A stretch of 64,000 nt of DNA from Bacillus sp. 1NLA3E (GTDB lineage Bacteria; Bacillota; Bacilli; Bacillales; Cytobacillaceae), in NCBI RefSeq assembly GCF_000242895.2, contig NC_021171.1, forward strand, positions 4,312,001 through 4,376,000, read 5' to 3'. Below, piece by piece: positions 8,804-17,980 of this stretch. The notes beneath the pieces are model-generated. The model was not told the origin of the DNA and made no database searches. It saw only the letters and a list, made by a program, of their open reading frames with translations. Each line of letters starts with the position of its first letter. Position 1 is the stretch's first letter. A program made the position numbers and the translations under genes.

Positions 8804-11800
8804 ATCAATAAAGTAACTAAATCTATGCTTTTTGCCTGTTTTTTTACTGTTTTAATATTTCTTAATAATAGTAATGTCCTAGCAAGCAATGTGGTCCTTT
8901 CACCTATAGGTTATATTGATTCACCATCTGCTGGTTCGACTGTTAATGGGATCATTGATGTACGCGGTTGGGTTTTAGACGGTAGTGGAGTAGCCAAAGT
9001 GGAAGTCATTGTAGATGGGAAATTTGTTGGTGAGGCGCAATATGGTAGTTCGCGGCCGGATGTACAGAAAGTTTTTCCGCAGTACCAAAACGCCAACTCA
9101 GGTTATCAATATAAACTTGATACTAAGAAGCTTTCCAATGGACAACACACTATAACCGTTAAATCAACTGGAAATAACGGTTCTACTGTACAGCTTCAAA
9201 ATATTAAATTTAATGTTCAAAATTTGCCAGCAATGGGAGATATCAATTCACCTGTGGCTGGTTCTACAGTCAGTCGTTACACCAATGTACGGGGTTGGTT
9301 TTTAGATGGTAGCGGGATTGTGAAAGTTGATGTCTTAGTTGATGGGAAAATTATTGGTCAAGCTTCTTATGGTAGCCCAAGGCCTGATGTTCTAAATGTT
9401 TTCCCACAGTATCAAAACAGTAACTCAGGATATGCATTTGCCCTTGATACAGAGACTCTTTCTAATGGGATACACTCAGTATCAGTTAGAGCAACAGCGA
9501 TGAATGGTTCCACTAAGGAACTTCAAGGCGTTAAAATGAATGTTCAAAACTTAAAGAATATGCCAGGGATTGGGGATATCAATTCACCAGTAGCTGGTTC
9601 TACAGTTAATGGGATCACCAATGTCCGTGGTTGGGTTTTAAATGGCAGCGGAGTTGCTAAAGTTGATGTTTTAGTTGATGGGGCAATTGTTGGCCAAGCG
9701 CAATATGGTAGTTCAAGGCCTGACGTAAAAGAAGTTTTTCCGCAATATCAAAACGCTAACTCAGGATTCCAGTTTGAACTTGATACTAAGAAGCTAGCAA
9801 ATGGACAACATTCTATAACGGTTAAATCAACTGGAAATAACGGATCTACAACACAGCTTCAAACTATCAAATTTAATGTTCAAAATCTCCCAGCTATAGG
9901 GGATATCAATTCACCAGTGGCTAATTCTACAGTTAATGGGGTCACCAATGTTCGTGGTTGGGTTTTAGACGGAAGCGGGATTGTGAAAGTTGATGTCTTA
10001 GTTGATGGGAAAATTGTTGGTCAAGCTACTTATGGTAGCCCAAGGCCTGATGTTCAAAATGTATTTCCACAATACCAAAACAGTAACTCAGGATATGCAT
10101 TTGCCCTTGATACAGGGACTCTTTCTAATGGTATACACTCAGTGACAGTTAGAGCTACAGGGATGAACGGCTCTACTAAGCAACTTCAAGTTGTTAATAT
10201 AAACGTTCAAAATTTAAAGAATATGCCAGGGATAGGGGATATTAATTCACCATCTGATGGTTCTTTAATTAATGGTACTACCAATGTCCGTGGTTGGTTT
10301 TTAGAAGGAAGTGGAGTTGCCAAAGTTGATGTTTTAGTTGATGGAAAAATTGTTGGCCAGGCTACCTATGGTAGTCCTCGTCCAGACGTACAAGGAGTTT
10401 TTCCAGAATATCAAAACGCTAACTCAGGATATGAATTTAAGCTTGATACTAAGAGTCTTACCAATGGTTCTCACTCAATAACCGTTCAAGCAACTGGAAA
10501 CAACGGAAAAATAACCGTTTTAAAAAGTTTAATGGTGAATGTCCAAAATCTTGACCATCTACCTACAATGAGATATCTTGATTCTCCAACAGCTGGTTCA
10601 ACTGTCAATGGGGTAACCAATGTTCGCGGCTGGTATTTGGATGGTAGTGGAGTTGCTAAAATAGATATTTTATTGGATGGTAATATTATTGGTCAAGCTA
10701 GCTATGGTTATTCTCGTCCGGACGTACAAAATGCCTTTCCAGAATATTACAACGGTAATGCTGGTTTCCAATTCTCTTTTGATACAATACAGTTTACCGA
10801 TGGTCAACATACTTTGACAGTAAGGGAAACTGGAAAAAATGGCAATACTAATAGTGTTTCTGTCAACATTACTATTAGCAACGGAAATCCATATCTCGTA
10901 CTAGATTTAAAGAAACCTGCTAATATTACGGCAAATGATATTATTAATTTCTTTAATCAAAAAAATCATTCCGATAGTCCTCTTAAGAATTATGCCCAAA
11001 GTTTTATTGATGCCCAGAATAGGTATGGTGTAAACGCACAATATTTAGTAGCACATGCTATTTGGGAAACCGGCTGGGGCGGATCACAATTAATAGAATA
11101 CAAGAATAACCTTTATGGATATGGCGCATATGATTCTTGTCCTTTCACATGTGGCTATTATTTCCAATCTGTACCTGATAGTATTTTTAGAGTAGCTTAT
11201 CAGATTAGGGTTGATTATCTAAATGCGTCAGGAAGTTATTATGAGGGTCCTAATTTAGTAGGAATGAATGTACACTATGCCTCAGATCAAAATTGGAAAA
11301 ATGGAATTGCTTCTCTAATGAAAAGTATGAAACCATATGACAGTTCATATTATTCCAATATCAATGAGTTAGGAATGTCTTCCATTACTCCACCAAATTT
11401 GGTAAGAGATATACCTGCTGGACAACCATATCCAGTGGATACAATCATTAACTTTCCTAGTGGTATAGTTGCAAAAGTTGTCAACACTACATCTCTGACT
11501 TTTAGGTCTTTACCATTTGTCTCATCTTCTACCATAATAGGTACTATTAATCAAAATACTGTGGTAAATGTTTTGGGATTTAATACTGACGTATCTTATG
11601 ATCCAGCTAGTAGTGGGAATTATTCTTATCGTTGGTATAGAGTCAATGTTAATGGTCAAAACGGCTGGCTTTATGGTGGATATTTATCAATTGAAAATTT
11701 ACTTCAAGTCAACGTTGATGGAGGTTCTCTAAATATTCGTAGTAGTGCTTCTACTGGCTCTAGCATAATGACTAGTGTCATTAACGGGACTTATTTAAAG

Positions 11801-11917
11801 ACTGTTACGATAAATGGAATACCACTAACACAAAATGGTTGGTATAATGTATATCTTCCAAATTCTACAACTACAGGTTGGGTATCTGGAGATTATATTA
11901 AACAAATATTAAATTAA
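8804..11917 (+). CDS. Secreted endo-beta-N-acetylglucosaminidase with six repeat modules and two SH3 domains
   Basis: Autolysin of about 1037 aa. Order: signal peptide (SMLFACFFTVLIFLNN, cleavage near VLAS); six modules of 107-113 residues homologous to those of the amidase at 1-2069; a glucosaminidase domain with YLVAHAIWETGWGGSQL, whose Glu is the expected catalytic acid; two bacterial SH3-type wall-binding domains (SLTFRSLP and SLNIRSSA cores). The family hydrolyses the GlcNAc-MurNAc glycan backbone. The start is uncertain: the only strong Shine-Dalgarno (8791-8797) points to ATC at 8804. The in-frame TTG (8723) lies upstream of that site, GTG (8795) overlaps it, and ATG 8825 is too distant and drops the basic n-region. 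Terminated at 11922. Confidence 0.9.
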   Translation: MNKVTKSMLFACFFTVLIFLNNSNVLASNVVLSPIGYIDSPSAGSTVNGIIDVRGWVLDGSGVAKVEVIVDGKFVGEAQYGSSRPDVQKVFPQYQNANSGYQYKLDTKKLSNGQHTITVKSTGNNGSTVQLQNIKFNVQNLPAMGDINSPVAGSTVSRYTNVRGWFLDGSGIVKVDVLVDGKIIGQASYGSPRPDVLNVFPQYQNSNSGYAFALDTETLSNGIHSVSVRATAMNGSTKELQGVKMNVQNLKNMPGIGDINSPVAGSTVNGITNVRGWVLNGSGVAKVDVLVDGAIVGQAQYGSSRPDVKEVFPQYQNANSGFQFELDTKKLANGQHSITVKSTGNNGSTTQLQTIKFNVQNLPAIGDINSPVANSTVNGVTNVRGWVLDGSGIVKVDVLVDGKIVGQATYGSPRPDVQNVFPQYQNSNSGYAFALDTGTLSNGIHSVTVRATGMNGSTKQLQVVNINVQNLKNMPGIGDINSPSDGSLINGTTNVRGWFLEGSGVAKVDVLVDGKIVGQATYGSPRPDVQGVFPEYQNANSGYEFKLDTKSLTNGSHSITVQATGNNGKITVLKSLMVNVQNLDHLPTMRYLDSPTAGSTVNGVTNVRGWYLDGSGVAKIDILLDGNIIGQASYGYSRPDVQNAFPEYYNGNAGFQFSFDTIQFTDGQHTLTVRETGKNGNTNSVSVNITISNGNPYLVLDLKKPANITANDIINFFNQKNHSDSPLKNYAQSFIDAQNRYGVNAQYLVAHAIWETGWGGSQLIEYKNNLYGYGAYDSCPFTCGYYFQSVPDSIFRVAYQIRVDYLNASGSYYEGPNLVGMNVHYASDQNWKNGIASLMKSMKPYDSSYYSNINELGMSSITPPNLVRDIPAGQPYPVDTIINFPSGIVAKVVNTTSLTFRSLPFVSSSTIIGTINQNTVVNVLGFNTDVSYDPASSGNYSYRWYRVNVNGQNGWLYGGYLSIENLLQVNVDGGSLNIRSSASTGSSIMTSVINGTYLKTVTINGIPLTQNGWYNVYLPNSTTTGWVSGDYIKQILN
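8909..10880 (+). repeat. Six tandem Ig-like modules in the glucosaminidase gene
   Basis: Six coding repeats of about 320-340 bp, each with DSP-x-x-GSTV, NVRGW-x-LDGSG, VDVLVDG, YG-x-x-RPDV and VFP-x-YQN. Modules 1 and 3 resemble each other most (both end FNVQNLPA). Modules 2 and 4 likewise (both end NVQNLKNMPGI). This is an A-B-A-B pattern followed by two more divergent copies. Confidence 0.9.
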
Positions 11918-11921
11918 AAAA

Positions 11922-11960
11922 AACACCCCAAAGGTTAATAAAAACCTTTGGGGTGTTTTT
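11922..11960 (+). terminator. Strong rho-independent terminator after the glucosaminidase
   Basis: AACACCCCAAAGGTT (11922-11936) pairs perfectly with AACCTTTGGGGTGTT (11943-11957) around a six-base loop, followed by Ts. It begins five bases after the stop codon. Confidence 0.95.
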
Positions 11961-12200
11961 CTACTGTGGTTCACAAATTTCAATACTTATACACTATTCT
12001 TTATTCGATGAATACCATTACTTCTATCAATCTGTGCTAAGTGATTATGATTTCCATTTTTTGATGGATTTAACAAACATCGTTCCTTTTTTCATGGTAT
12101 TATTTCAATTCTCTAATGCTTAAATCGTCTACTTGAGATAGAATAATATTATTGAAAAATAATGTCGAACTGTTTTTATTCCATTGATTGGAGATTTATT

Positions 12201-13247
12201 ATGACAAATAAAGAAAATAGGATTCGTGAATCGAACTTTGAATTATTAAGAATTATTTCAATGCTAATGGTTGTTATCTTACATTTTGGTACTCACGGAT
12301 TTTCAAGATATGTGAATATACCAACATTTTTAACCGGAATTAATGAGTTCATATATTACTTTATAAGATCATTATCCATCATCGCTGTTAACTTATACGT
12401 GCTAGTAAGTGGGTACTTTTTATATAAATCTCAGTTTAAATTAAAAAAATTAATAAATCTTTTTTTGATGACAAGTTTCTTTTCTACAATAATTTATATA
12501 TTATGTATCCTGCTAGGATACACGGATTTTACTTTTGTTAGTTTCATAAAATCTTTATTTGCTGTTTTTTTCGAACAATATTGGTTTGTATCTTTATATT
12601 TTATCATGTATATATTATCCCCATATTTAAATAGATTAATTGATCATCTAAATAAGAAAGAGCATTTTAACCTATTGTTAATACTAGTTCTAATTACCAC
12701 TGTTTGGCAGTTCATATACCCGATTGCAAATATTGGAGTAGCTTCTGGATATGGACTGATTTATTTTTTGTTTCTATATTTACTCGCAGCATATATTCGA
12801 AAATATAATTTTATAATGTTTGATTTCGGCAAAAATGTATACCTAATACTATTTATATTTTTAGCCCTTTTTAATGCAATAATAATATATAAATTTAATG
12901 ATAGTCTTGGTCAATTGTATAATTATAATTCGCCAATCACTCTTTTAATGTCATATTGTCTTTTTCTTTATTTTAAACAAATTAAAATTAAGTCAAGAAT
13001 AATTAATTTTACTTCGGTCTATGTTTTTGGAATTTATCTAATTCATGAGCATCCTGTTGTTAGAGAAATATTATGGTCGAAATTAGGGATAATAGAAGAT
13101 GTTATTTCAACTCAAACAAATTTTATAATATTAAAATTTGTTTGTTTCAGCCTTCTTATTTTTATTAGTTGCTGGTTTGTCTCATTAATTTTAAATACAA
13201 TTTTTAATATATTATTTAATAAAATCTTTTATTGTAATAGGCAATAA
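12201..13247 (+). CDS. Acyltransferase family 3 membrane protein (OafA/WecH-like)
   Basis: About 348 aa with roughly ten transmembrane segments. The N-terminus RESNFELLRIISMLMVVILHF is the typical Acyl_transf_3 opening, in which the arginine and histidine mark the active site region. The family O-acylates (usually acetylates) extracytoplasmic sugars or wall polymers. The ATG at 12201 follows GGAG with a seven-base spacer; a longer reading without a Shine-Dalgarno begins at 12162. It stands alone between the glucosaminidase and gtaB. A role in decorating the local glycan is inferred from context. Confidence 0.85.
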   Translation: MTNKENRIRESNFELLRIISMLMVVILHFGTHGFSRYVNIPTFLTGINEFIYYFIRSLSIIAVNLYVLVSGYFLYKSQFKLKKLINLFLMTSFFSTIIYILCILLGYTDFTFVSFIKSLFAVFFEQYWFVSLYFIMYILSPYLNRLIDHLNKKEHFNLLLILVLITTVWQFIYPIANIGVASGYGLIYFLFLYLLAAYIRKYNFIMFDFGKNVYLILFIFLALFNAIIIYKFNDSLGQLYNYNSPITLLMSYCLFLYFKQIKIKSRIINFTSVYVFGIYLIHEHPVVREILWSKLGIIEDVISTQTNFIILKFVCFSLLIFISCWFVSLILNTIFNILFNKIFYCNRQ

Positions 13248-13317
13248 GGACACACCTGGAACATAGTAATAAAATTAATTTGGAAATCCTATAATTTTTC
13301 CGCTGGAATTGCAGCAG

Positions 13318-13372
13318 CAAAAAACATGGCTAACCTGAAATCCTTGTGGATGATCAAGAAGCCATGTTTTTG
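13318..13372. terminator. Bidirectional terminator between acyltransferase and gtaB
   Basis: AAAAAACATGGCT pairs with AGCCATGTTTTT across a loop of about 27 bases, with a T run on both strands. It serves the convergent genes ending at 13247 (plus) and 13435 (minus). Confidence 0.7.
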
Positions 13373-13434
13373 TTAAATCGTGGATACTTTGATTATGAGG
13401 GATATATTAAAATTTCAGTTTCCTATAATAAAAC

Positions 13435-14310
13435 TTACTTGTTCTCGCTCAGTGTTTTTTCCATAAATCTCAATAAATCTCCTCTTAGATCTTCTCTTTC
13501 AAGTGCAAATTGAATGGTGGTTTCGATAAAACCTAGTTTCTCTCCAACATCATATCTTTTACCTTCGAATTCATAAGCAAATACCCGTTGAATTTGGTTT
13601 AATTCTTGGATCGCATCTGTTAACTGTATTTCTCCCCCTGCACCAATTTCTTGCCTTTCTAAAAACTTAAAAATCTCAGGTGTGAAAATATATCTTCCTA
13701 TAATAGCTAAGTTAGACGGAGCTGACCCTATTCGAGGTTTCTCAACGAAATTTTTCACTTGAAAAGAACGTCCTTGTTGATCTATTGGATCTATTATACC
13801 GTAACGGTTTGTCTGATCTTCAGGAACTCTTTTTACTCCAATAACTGAGGAGTGAGTTCTATTAAATTCATTTATTAGTTGTTTCAAACATGGTGTTTCT
13901 GAACGAACAATGTCGTCCCCCAATAAAACAGCAAAAGGTTCACTCCCAATAAATTTCCGAGCACACCAAACTGCATGTCCGAGACCTTTCGGCTCTTTCT
14001 GTCTGATATAGTGGATATCCACCATTTTTGAAGTTGCTTGAACCTTTTCTAATAGATCAAATTTTTCTTTATCAAATAAGTTTTGTTCTAATTCAAATGC
14101 ATTATCAAAATGATCCTCTATTGCTCGCTTCCCTTTTCCTGTAACAATAATAATATCTTCTATTCCAGACTCAATTGCTTCTTCGACGATATATTGAATT
14201 GTTGGTTTATCTACAATTGGAAGCATTTCTTTTGGCATCGCTTTTGTAGCAGGTAAAAACCTTGTTCCAAGACCAGCCGCTGGGATAATCGCTTTTTTTA
14301 CTCTTTTCAA
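13435..14310 (-). CDS. gtaB: UTP-glucose-1-phosphate uridylyltransferase (first copy)
   Basis: 291-aa cytoplasmic enzyme making UDP-glucose from UTP and glucose-1-phosphate, the precursor for glucosylated teichoic acids and exopolysaccharides. The nucleotide-binding [21 protein letters not shown] loop is at residues 8-28, followed by [13 protein letters not shown], the metal-site motif LLGDDIV and a [12 protein letters not shown] segment, all as in GalU/GtaB. TTG start at 14310 behind GGGGGA. Full length with an intact C-terminal helix, unlike the paralogue at 33981-34805. Confidence 0.93.
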   Translation of the reverse strand: MKRVKKAIIPAAGLGTRFLPATKAMPKEMLPIVDKPTIQYIVEEAIESGIEDIIIVTGKGKRAIEDHFDNAFELEQNLFDKEKFDLLEKVQATSKMVDIHYIRQKEPKGLGHAVWCARKFIGSEPFAVLLGDDIVRSETPCLKQLINEFNRTHSSVIGVKRVPEDQTNRYGIIDPIDQQGRSFQVKNFVEKPRIGSAPSNLAIIGRYIFTPEIFKFLERQEIGAGGEIQLTDAIQELNQIQRVFAYEFEGKRYDVGEKLGFIETTIQFALEREDLRGDLLRFMEKTLSENK

Positions 14311-14675
14311 TGGTTAATCCCCCTTTTTCTGTAAATAAATGTTAGTGTTTCGAAATATTTGATCCATATTGTTAGTCAAAAAGACTTTTCATTAAAAATT
14401 ATTTCATATGAAATGTAAATACACAATATTTTATCTCCCTTTTTCCTTATTGTTAGTGATTAATATCTTATATATATTGACTTTAAACTTTATTATATTC
14501 TTCCCAATTAAGATACCTAACAATATTATTAAACAATTTGTTACCAATTTTCGAGTTTTCACCAAATATACTACAGAAATGTCTATTTCCAAATAATAAC
14601 CATATATTTTTACCTCAATTTTTGATATTCTATTAAAGATTGCGAAATTTGTTATTTTATGGAGGTAATTTAAAA
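14311..14675. other. Divergent spacer between gtaB and an LCP gene
   Basis: Very AT-rich 365-bp region expected to contain both divergent promoters. The one clear element is GGAGGT at 14661-14666, which sets the TTG start of the LCP gene. No gene recognised; a short hydrophobic ORF here (14408-14596) lacks a Shine-Dalgarno and family features. Confidence 0.35.
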
Positions 14676-15635
14676 TTGCGAGCCAAAAAGAAAAAACAAA
14701 AAAGAAGATGGCTACGTATAGTGGGAATCATTCTATTGTTAATGTTAATTGGTGCCGGTATATACGGTCTTAAAGTTTATAAATCCTTTAATAGTGCTAT
14801 TGATTCAATGCATCAAACTACTGATAGGAAAAAGTCAGATAAACGAGTAGAGGATGTAACCTTATCAAAAAAAGAACCATTCTCGGTTTTATTACTTGGG
14901 GTTGACGAACGTGAGGGAGACAAAGGACGCTCGGATACAATTATTGTTATGACAGTTAATCCTAATAATAAATCTGTAAAAATGTTAAGTATACCAAGGG
15001 ATACGCGAACCCAAATTATTGGTAAAGGTAAATTGGATAAAATTAATCATGCCTATGCCTTCGGTGGTGTTGACATGGCAATGGCAACAGTTGAAAATTT
15101 CTTGGACATCCCTATTGATTATTATGTCGAAATTAACATGGATGGCTTTAAGGATATTGTGGATGCCGTAGGTGGTGTAACTGTAAATAACGATTATGCT
15201 TTTGCTTTTGAAGGGACCCGTTTTCCTATGGGTGAATTACAGCTTAATGGAGATAAAGCCTTAAAGTTTTCTAGAATGAGATATCAAGACCCTAGAGGAG
15301 ATTACGGACGCCAAATCAGACAAAGAGAAATTATTCAAGCTGTAATTGATAGTGGTATAAGTATATCGTCTTTATCCAAATATAATGATATTTTTGATGC
15401 ACTTAGTGGGAACATAAAAACAAATCTAACTTTTGATGAAATGATGGATATACAAAAAAATTACCGAACTGCTACAAGTAACATTGAGCAAATGGACCCC
15501 CTTACTGGTCAAGGGACAAAAATTGACTCTGTTTTTTATATTCTTGTACCGGATGAAGAAAAGGAAAGGATACAAGACGAGTTGAAAAGACAACTTGAGA
15601 TTAATTCTATTTCTAAAACAGCACAAGCAAATTAG
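14676..15635 (+). CDS. LCP family wall-polymer ligase (paralogue A)
   Basis: 319-aa membrane-anchored enzyme. A basic start (RAKKKKQKRRW) and one transmembrane helix (IVGIILLLMLIGAGIYGLKVY) lead into an LCP domain with FSVLLLGVDEREGDKGRSDTI, IPRDTRTQI and the FSRMRYQDPRGDYGRQIRQ active-site block. Expected to attach undecaprenyl-phosphate-linked glycopolymers to peptidoglycan on the cell surface. TTG at 14676 is chosen because GGAGGT lies nine bases upstream. It is a close paralogue of the LCP proteins at 17981 and 42250, and a decayed copy of its 3' end follows at 15848. Confidence 0.92.
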   Translation: MRAKKKKQKRRWLRIVGIILLLMLIGAGIYGLKVYKSFNSAIDSMHQTTDRKKSDKRVEDVTLSKKEPFSVLLLGVDEREGDKGRSDTIIVMTVNPNNKSVKMLSIPRDTRTQIIGKGKLDKINHAYAFGGVDMAMATVENFLDIPIDYYVEINMDGFKDIVDAVGGVTVNNDYAFAFEGTRFPMGELQLNGDKALKFSRMRYQDPRGDYGRQIRQREIIQAVIDSGISISSLSKYNDIFDALSGNIKTNLTFDEMMDIQKNYRTATSNIEQMDPLTGQGTKIDSVFYILVPDEEKERIQDELKRQLEINSISKTAQAN

Positions 15636-15644
15636 TGAATATAA

Positions 15645-15690
15645 TAAACAGTTTAGATTTCTAGTTTAGGCTGTTTTTATTTTTTTGTAA
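15645..15690 (+). terminator. Probable terminator of LCP paralogue A
   Basis: AAACAG ... CTGTTT hairpin about ten bases after the stop, followed by TTTATTTTTTT. The inner stem is imperfect. Confidence 0.55.
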
Positions 15691-15847
15691 TAATTATTTT
15701 TCAAATAATTATTACCTTTGCTACTTAGTAAAATATTTATTGGGAAAGGGTAATATTTCTTCAAGAATGGGCGGAAAGCAATTATAGCACCATCATAAAC
15801 AAGATTTTATTAGCAATAATTGTAAAACACTTTATCCCCTCTTTATG

Positions 15848-16015
15848 ACAGCTGCAGTTATTATTGAACAAATGGAACCCTTAACTGGTAAAGGAACAAA
15901 GATTGATTCCATTTATTATATTCTTGTGCCTGATGAGGAAAAAGAAAGAATTCAAAACGAGTTAAAAATACAGCTTGAGATTAGTCCTTCCTCTCAAACT
16001 GCAAGAGTAGATTAA
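15848..16015 (+). pseudogene. 3' fragment of an LCP gene (tail duplication)
   Basis: Reads IEQMEPLTGKGTKIDS then YYILVPDEEKERIQNEL and ends at TAA 16013-16015. It aligns to the last 55 or so codons of the intact LCP gene just upstream (14676-15635) with many synonymous differences and no 5' part. It is the remnant of a second tandem LCP gene whose body was deleted, not a recent copy. Confidence 0.85.
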
Positions 16016-16029
16016 GAGTTTCTAGAAGA

Positions 16030-16070
16030 AAGAGGGTGTCCCAAAGCAGAACTTTGGGACACCCTCTTTT
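16030..16070. terminator. Strong bidirectional terminator hairpin
   Basis: AGAGGGTGTCCCAAAG (from 16031) pairs with CTTTGGGACACCCTCT (to 16067), with a T run on the plus strand and an A/T tract on the minus side. It can end the LCP tail on plus and the intron-remnant transcript on minus. Confidence 0.85.
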
Positions 16071-16149
16071 CTCATTTATTTCCCCATTCCTCCGATATAT
16101 GCCGCTCCAATCCATCCAATTGCTGAAGTGGATGGAATATAGATCTTCT

Positions 16150-16783
16150 TGTGGACTCCCTTTATCATTTTGATGGTAAATACCGTTTTCAAGAATTCCC
16201 GATTTAAGGAATTGTAAAATTAGTGCTAATACACTACTATCTACAACTTCCTCCTTGATTAATTCTAGGAACTTATCATGTGGGATGAAATCAAAGTACG
16301 TCTTTATATCTGCGTCTATTACATACGTGTACCCATCTCTCAAATCCTTCCGGATTTTCCTAATTGCTATGTGAGCACTACGAATTGGACGGAATCCATA
16401 ACTACAATGAACTTCTGTTCAAAAATCGGTTCAAGAATTCGTTTTGTTGCGGCTTGGATAATGCGGTCTCCTACTGTCGGAATACCTACCGGACGTTTTG
16501 CACCATTAACCTTTCGGGATAAAGACTCATCTAACTGGTTTTGCACGGTATGTCTTTGTAGGTAACCACTTTTGGAGCACTCTTAAGTTGTGTTCCAATT
16601 CTTTTTCAAAATCTTTTATCTTATTTTATCCACACCATGAGCACCACGATCCTTCTTTACATCATAGAATGCCTGTTCCAAGTTCTGATAGTTCCAGATT
16701 TTATCAATTAGTCTGTTCCACTTGCGTTTCTTTTTAGAATCTCTGAATACACGTAAGCTTCGTTTTCCTATTGATTCATTCAT
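16150..16783 (-). pseudogene. Group II intron reverse transcriptase/maturase, frameshifted and truncated
   Basis: From ATG 16783 the minus strand reads MNESIGKRSLRVFRDSKKKR and NYQNLEQAFYDVKKDRGAHG, then shifts frame. KRPVGIPTVGDRIIQAA and DADIKTYFDFIPHDKF follow in other frames, ending at KGSPQ. These are the RT-0 to RT-4 blocks of a group II intron RT in order. At least three frame disruptions are present, and everything after GSPQ (YADD motif, thumb, maturase domain) is missing. It lies inside the intron RNA remnant ending at 17415 and is non-functional. Confidence 0.85.
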
Positions 16784-17415
16784 GTATCCGTTTCCTTTCC
16801 CAATAAGATATCAGAAGTATAGTTGATTCAATTACTAATACCTTTATTAGTACTACGTCCTAAACAACCTACTTTCTTTCGGTCTCAACTCTCTGGCTTC
16901 CTGCCTCGTTGACTTCTGTTTAGTACATGACGAATAAATAAGTTCGTATTGCTTTTCTTCCATGGACAGACGGGCCTCGCACCAGTTCACTGCCTTTTGG
17001 GTCAATGTCTGCCTTACCAACTCCTTGGTAAGGCGCTTGTCTTTGTGGCATTTCTGACAAGTTTATTCACTACTATCCCCTGCTCTGACTTCTCACCCTC
17101 CGTATTCAAATTCTTGTCTATCTCAGCTTTGAAAAAGATTTACCACCTACGGGGGAGAAGATGAGATCTCCTTGGGTCACGTTCTTCGCCTTTCACTTGA
17201 AGCAATCCTCATAACTAATAATATGCAGAGTGGTATTGGACGTCCCCATCCTTTGAAAGGTTATCCCATCTTACTACAGCCACCTGTTCCAACTTTGCCT
17301 TCAAGTCCTCCGCACAAAATCTCACGATACTCGCACTACCTGTCAGCTATACATTTCCGCCACAACGGTATGTTAGGGACTTTCACCCATTAGAGCGAAG
17401 CCCTGCCAAGCGCAC
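16150..17415 (-). mobile_element. Group II intron remnant (5' part, class C-like insertion)
   Basis: On the minus strand the 5' end reads GTGCGCTTGGCAGGGC then TAATGGGTGAAAGTCCC, a characteristic bacterial group II intron 5' end (GUGYG) with domain I sequence, starting at 17415. About 630 bases of structured RNA precede the RT remnant. The 3' half (rest of the RT, domains V and VI) is gone. The intron starts a few bases after the hairpin that ends the gene at 17460-17852, which is the target preference of class C introns. Confidence 0.8.
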
Positions 17416-17418
17416 AAA

Positions 17419-17450
17419 GAGACCTAGTTATATTCAATAACTAGGTTGTG
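17419..17450 (-). terminator. Terminator hairpin used as group II intron target
   Basis: On the minus strand CCTAGTTAT and ATAACTAGG form a perfect stem around TGAAT, followed by TCTCTTT and then directly by the intron GTGCG. It belongs to the membrane-protein gene ending at 17460. Confidence 0.75.
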
Positions 17451-17459
17451 TAAACATAT

Positions 17460-17852
17460 TTAATCTTTTTTAAACATTCGTTTGATCAACAAAATTAGTC
17501 CTTTAATAAGGAGAAATGCAGCAAAAAATAGTATAAAACCCCAAAGACCAATAACTGCATCATCAAATTCCATTTTCCCCCGACCAGTAATCTTTTGCTG
17601 AATTTCAATTGCAAAAACTAAAACTAGCATAATAGTAAATGTATATATAAATGAAATCGCAGTAATGCTATAATTTGCTAAGGTCTTAAAAACCATATGG
17701 ACGACGAAAAAGGAAATGATCCCAATAACCCCAAAAACCCAAAGGTGTAAATCTTTATCAGTAAGGTCTAAACCAGCATTCTCAGCCAAACCCATTATTA
17801 AATCATGGCAATAGTTTACAATATTCGCAAGAAAAAGTATGAATTCTTTCAT
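17460..17852 (-). CDS. Small three-helix membrane protein of unknown function
   Basis: 130 aa, no recognised domain. An N-terminal amphipathic stretch is followed by three hydrophobic segments: roughly residues 38-57 (WVFGVIGIISFFVVHMVF), 65-88 (ITAISFIYTFTIMLVLVFAI) and 102-125 (AVIGLWGFILFFAAFLLI). The C-terminus is basic (KRMFKKD), suggesting a cytoplasmic end. It is transcribed divergently from the LCP gene at 17981 and ends in the hairpin at 17419-17450. Integral membrane location is clear; function is not assigned. Confidence 0.7.
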   Translation of the reverse strand: MKEFILFLANIVNYCHDLIMGLAENAGLDLTDKDLHLWVFGVIGIISFFVVHMVFKTLANYSITAISFIYTFTIMLVLVFAIEIQQKITGRGKMEFDDAVIGLWGFILFFAAFLLIKGLILLIKRMFKKD

Positions 17853-17980
17853 AATAAACCTCGTTTTTGGAAGTATTTTGTTATATTATTATATCGTACT
17901 GCAATTTTTTGTCGGAAACAACTTTAATTGTTGTTATTATTAAATCAGCTCTTTTTTTAAATCTATTAGGAGGCTTCATA

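Noticed and set aside
14408-14596. 62-codon hydrophobic plus-strand ORF between gtaB and an LCP gene
   Set aside because: AT-rich DNA readily gives such frames; no ribosome site and no conserved pattern.
17181-17400. Plus-strand ORFs over the group II intron remnant
   Set aside because: They are antisense to structured intron RNA whose 5' end is recognisable on the minus strand.
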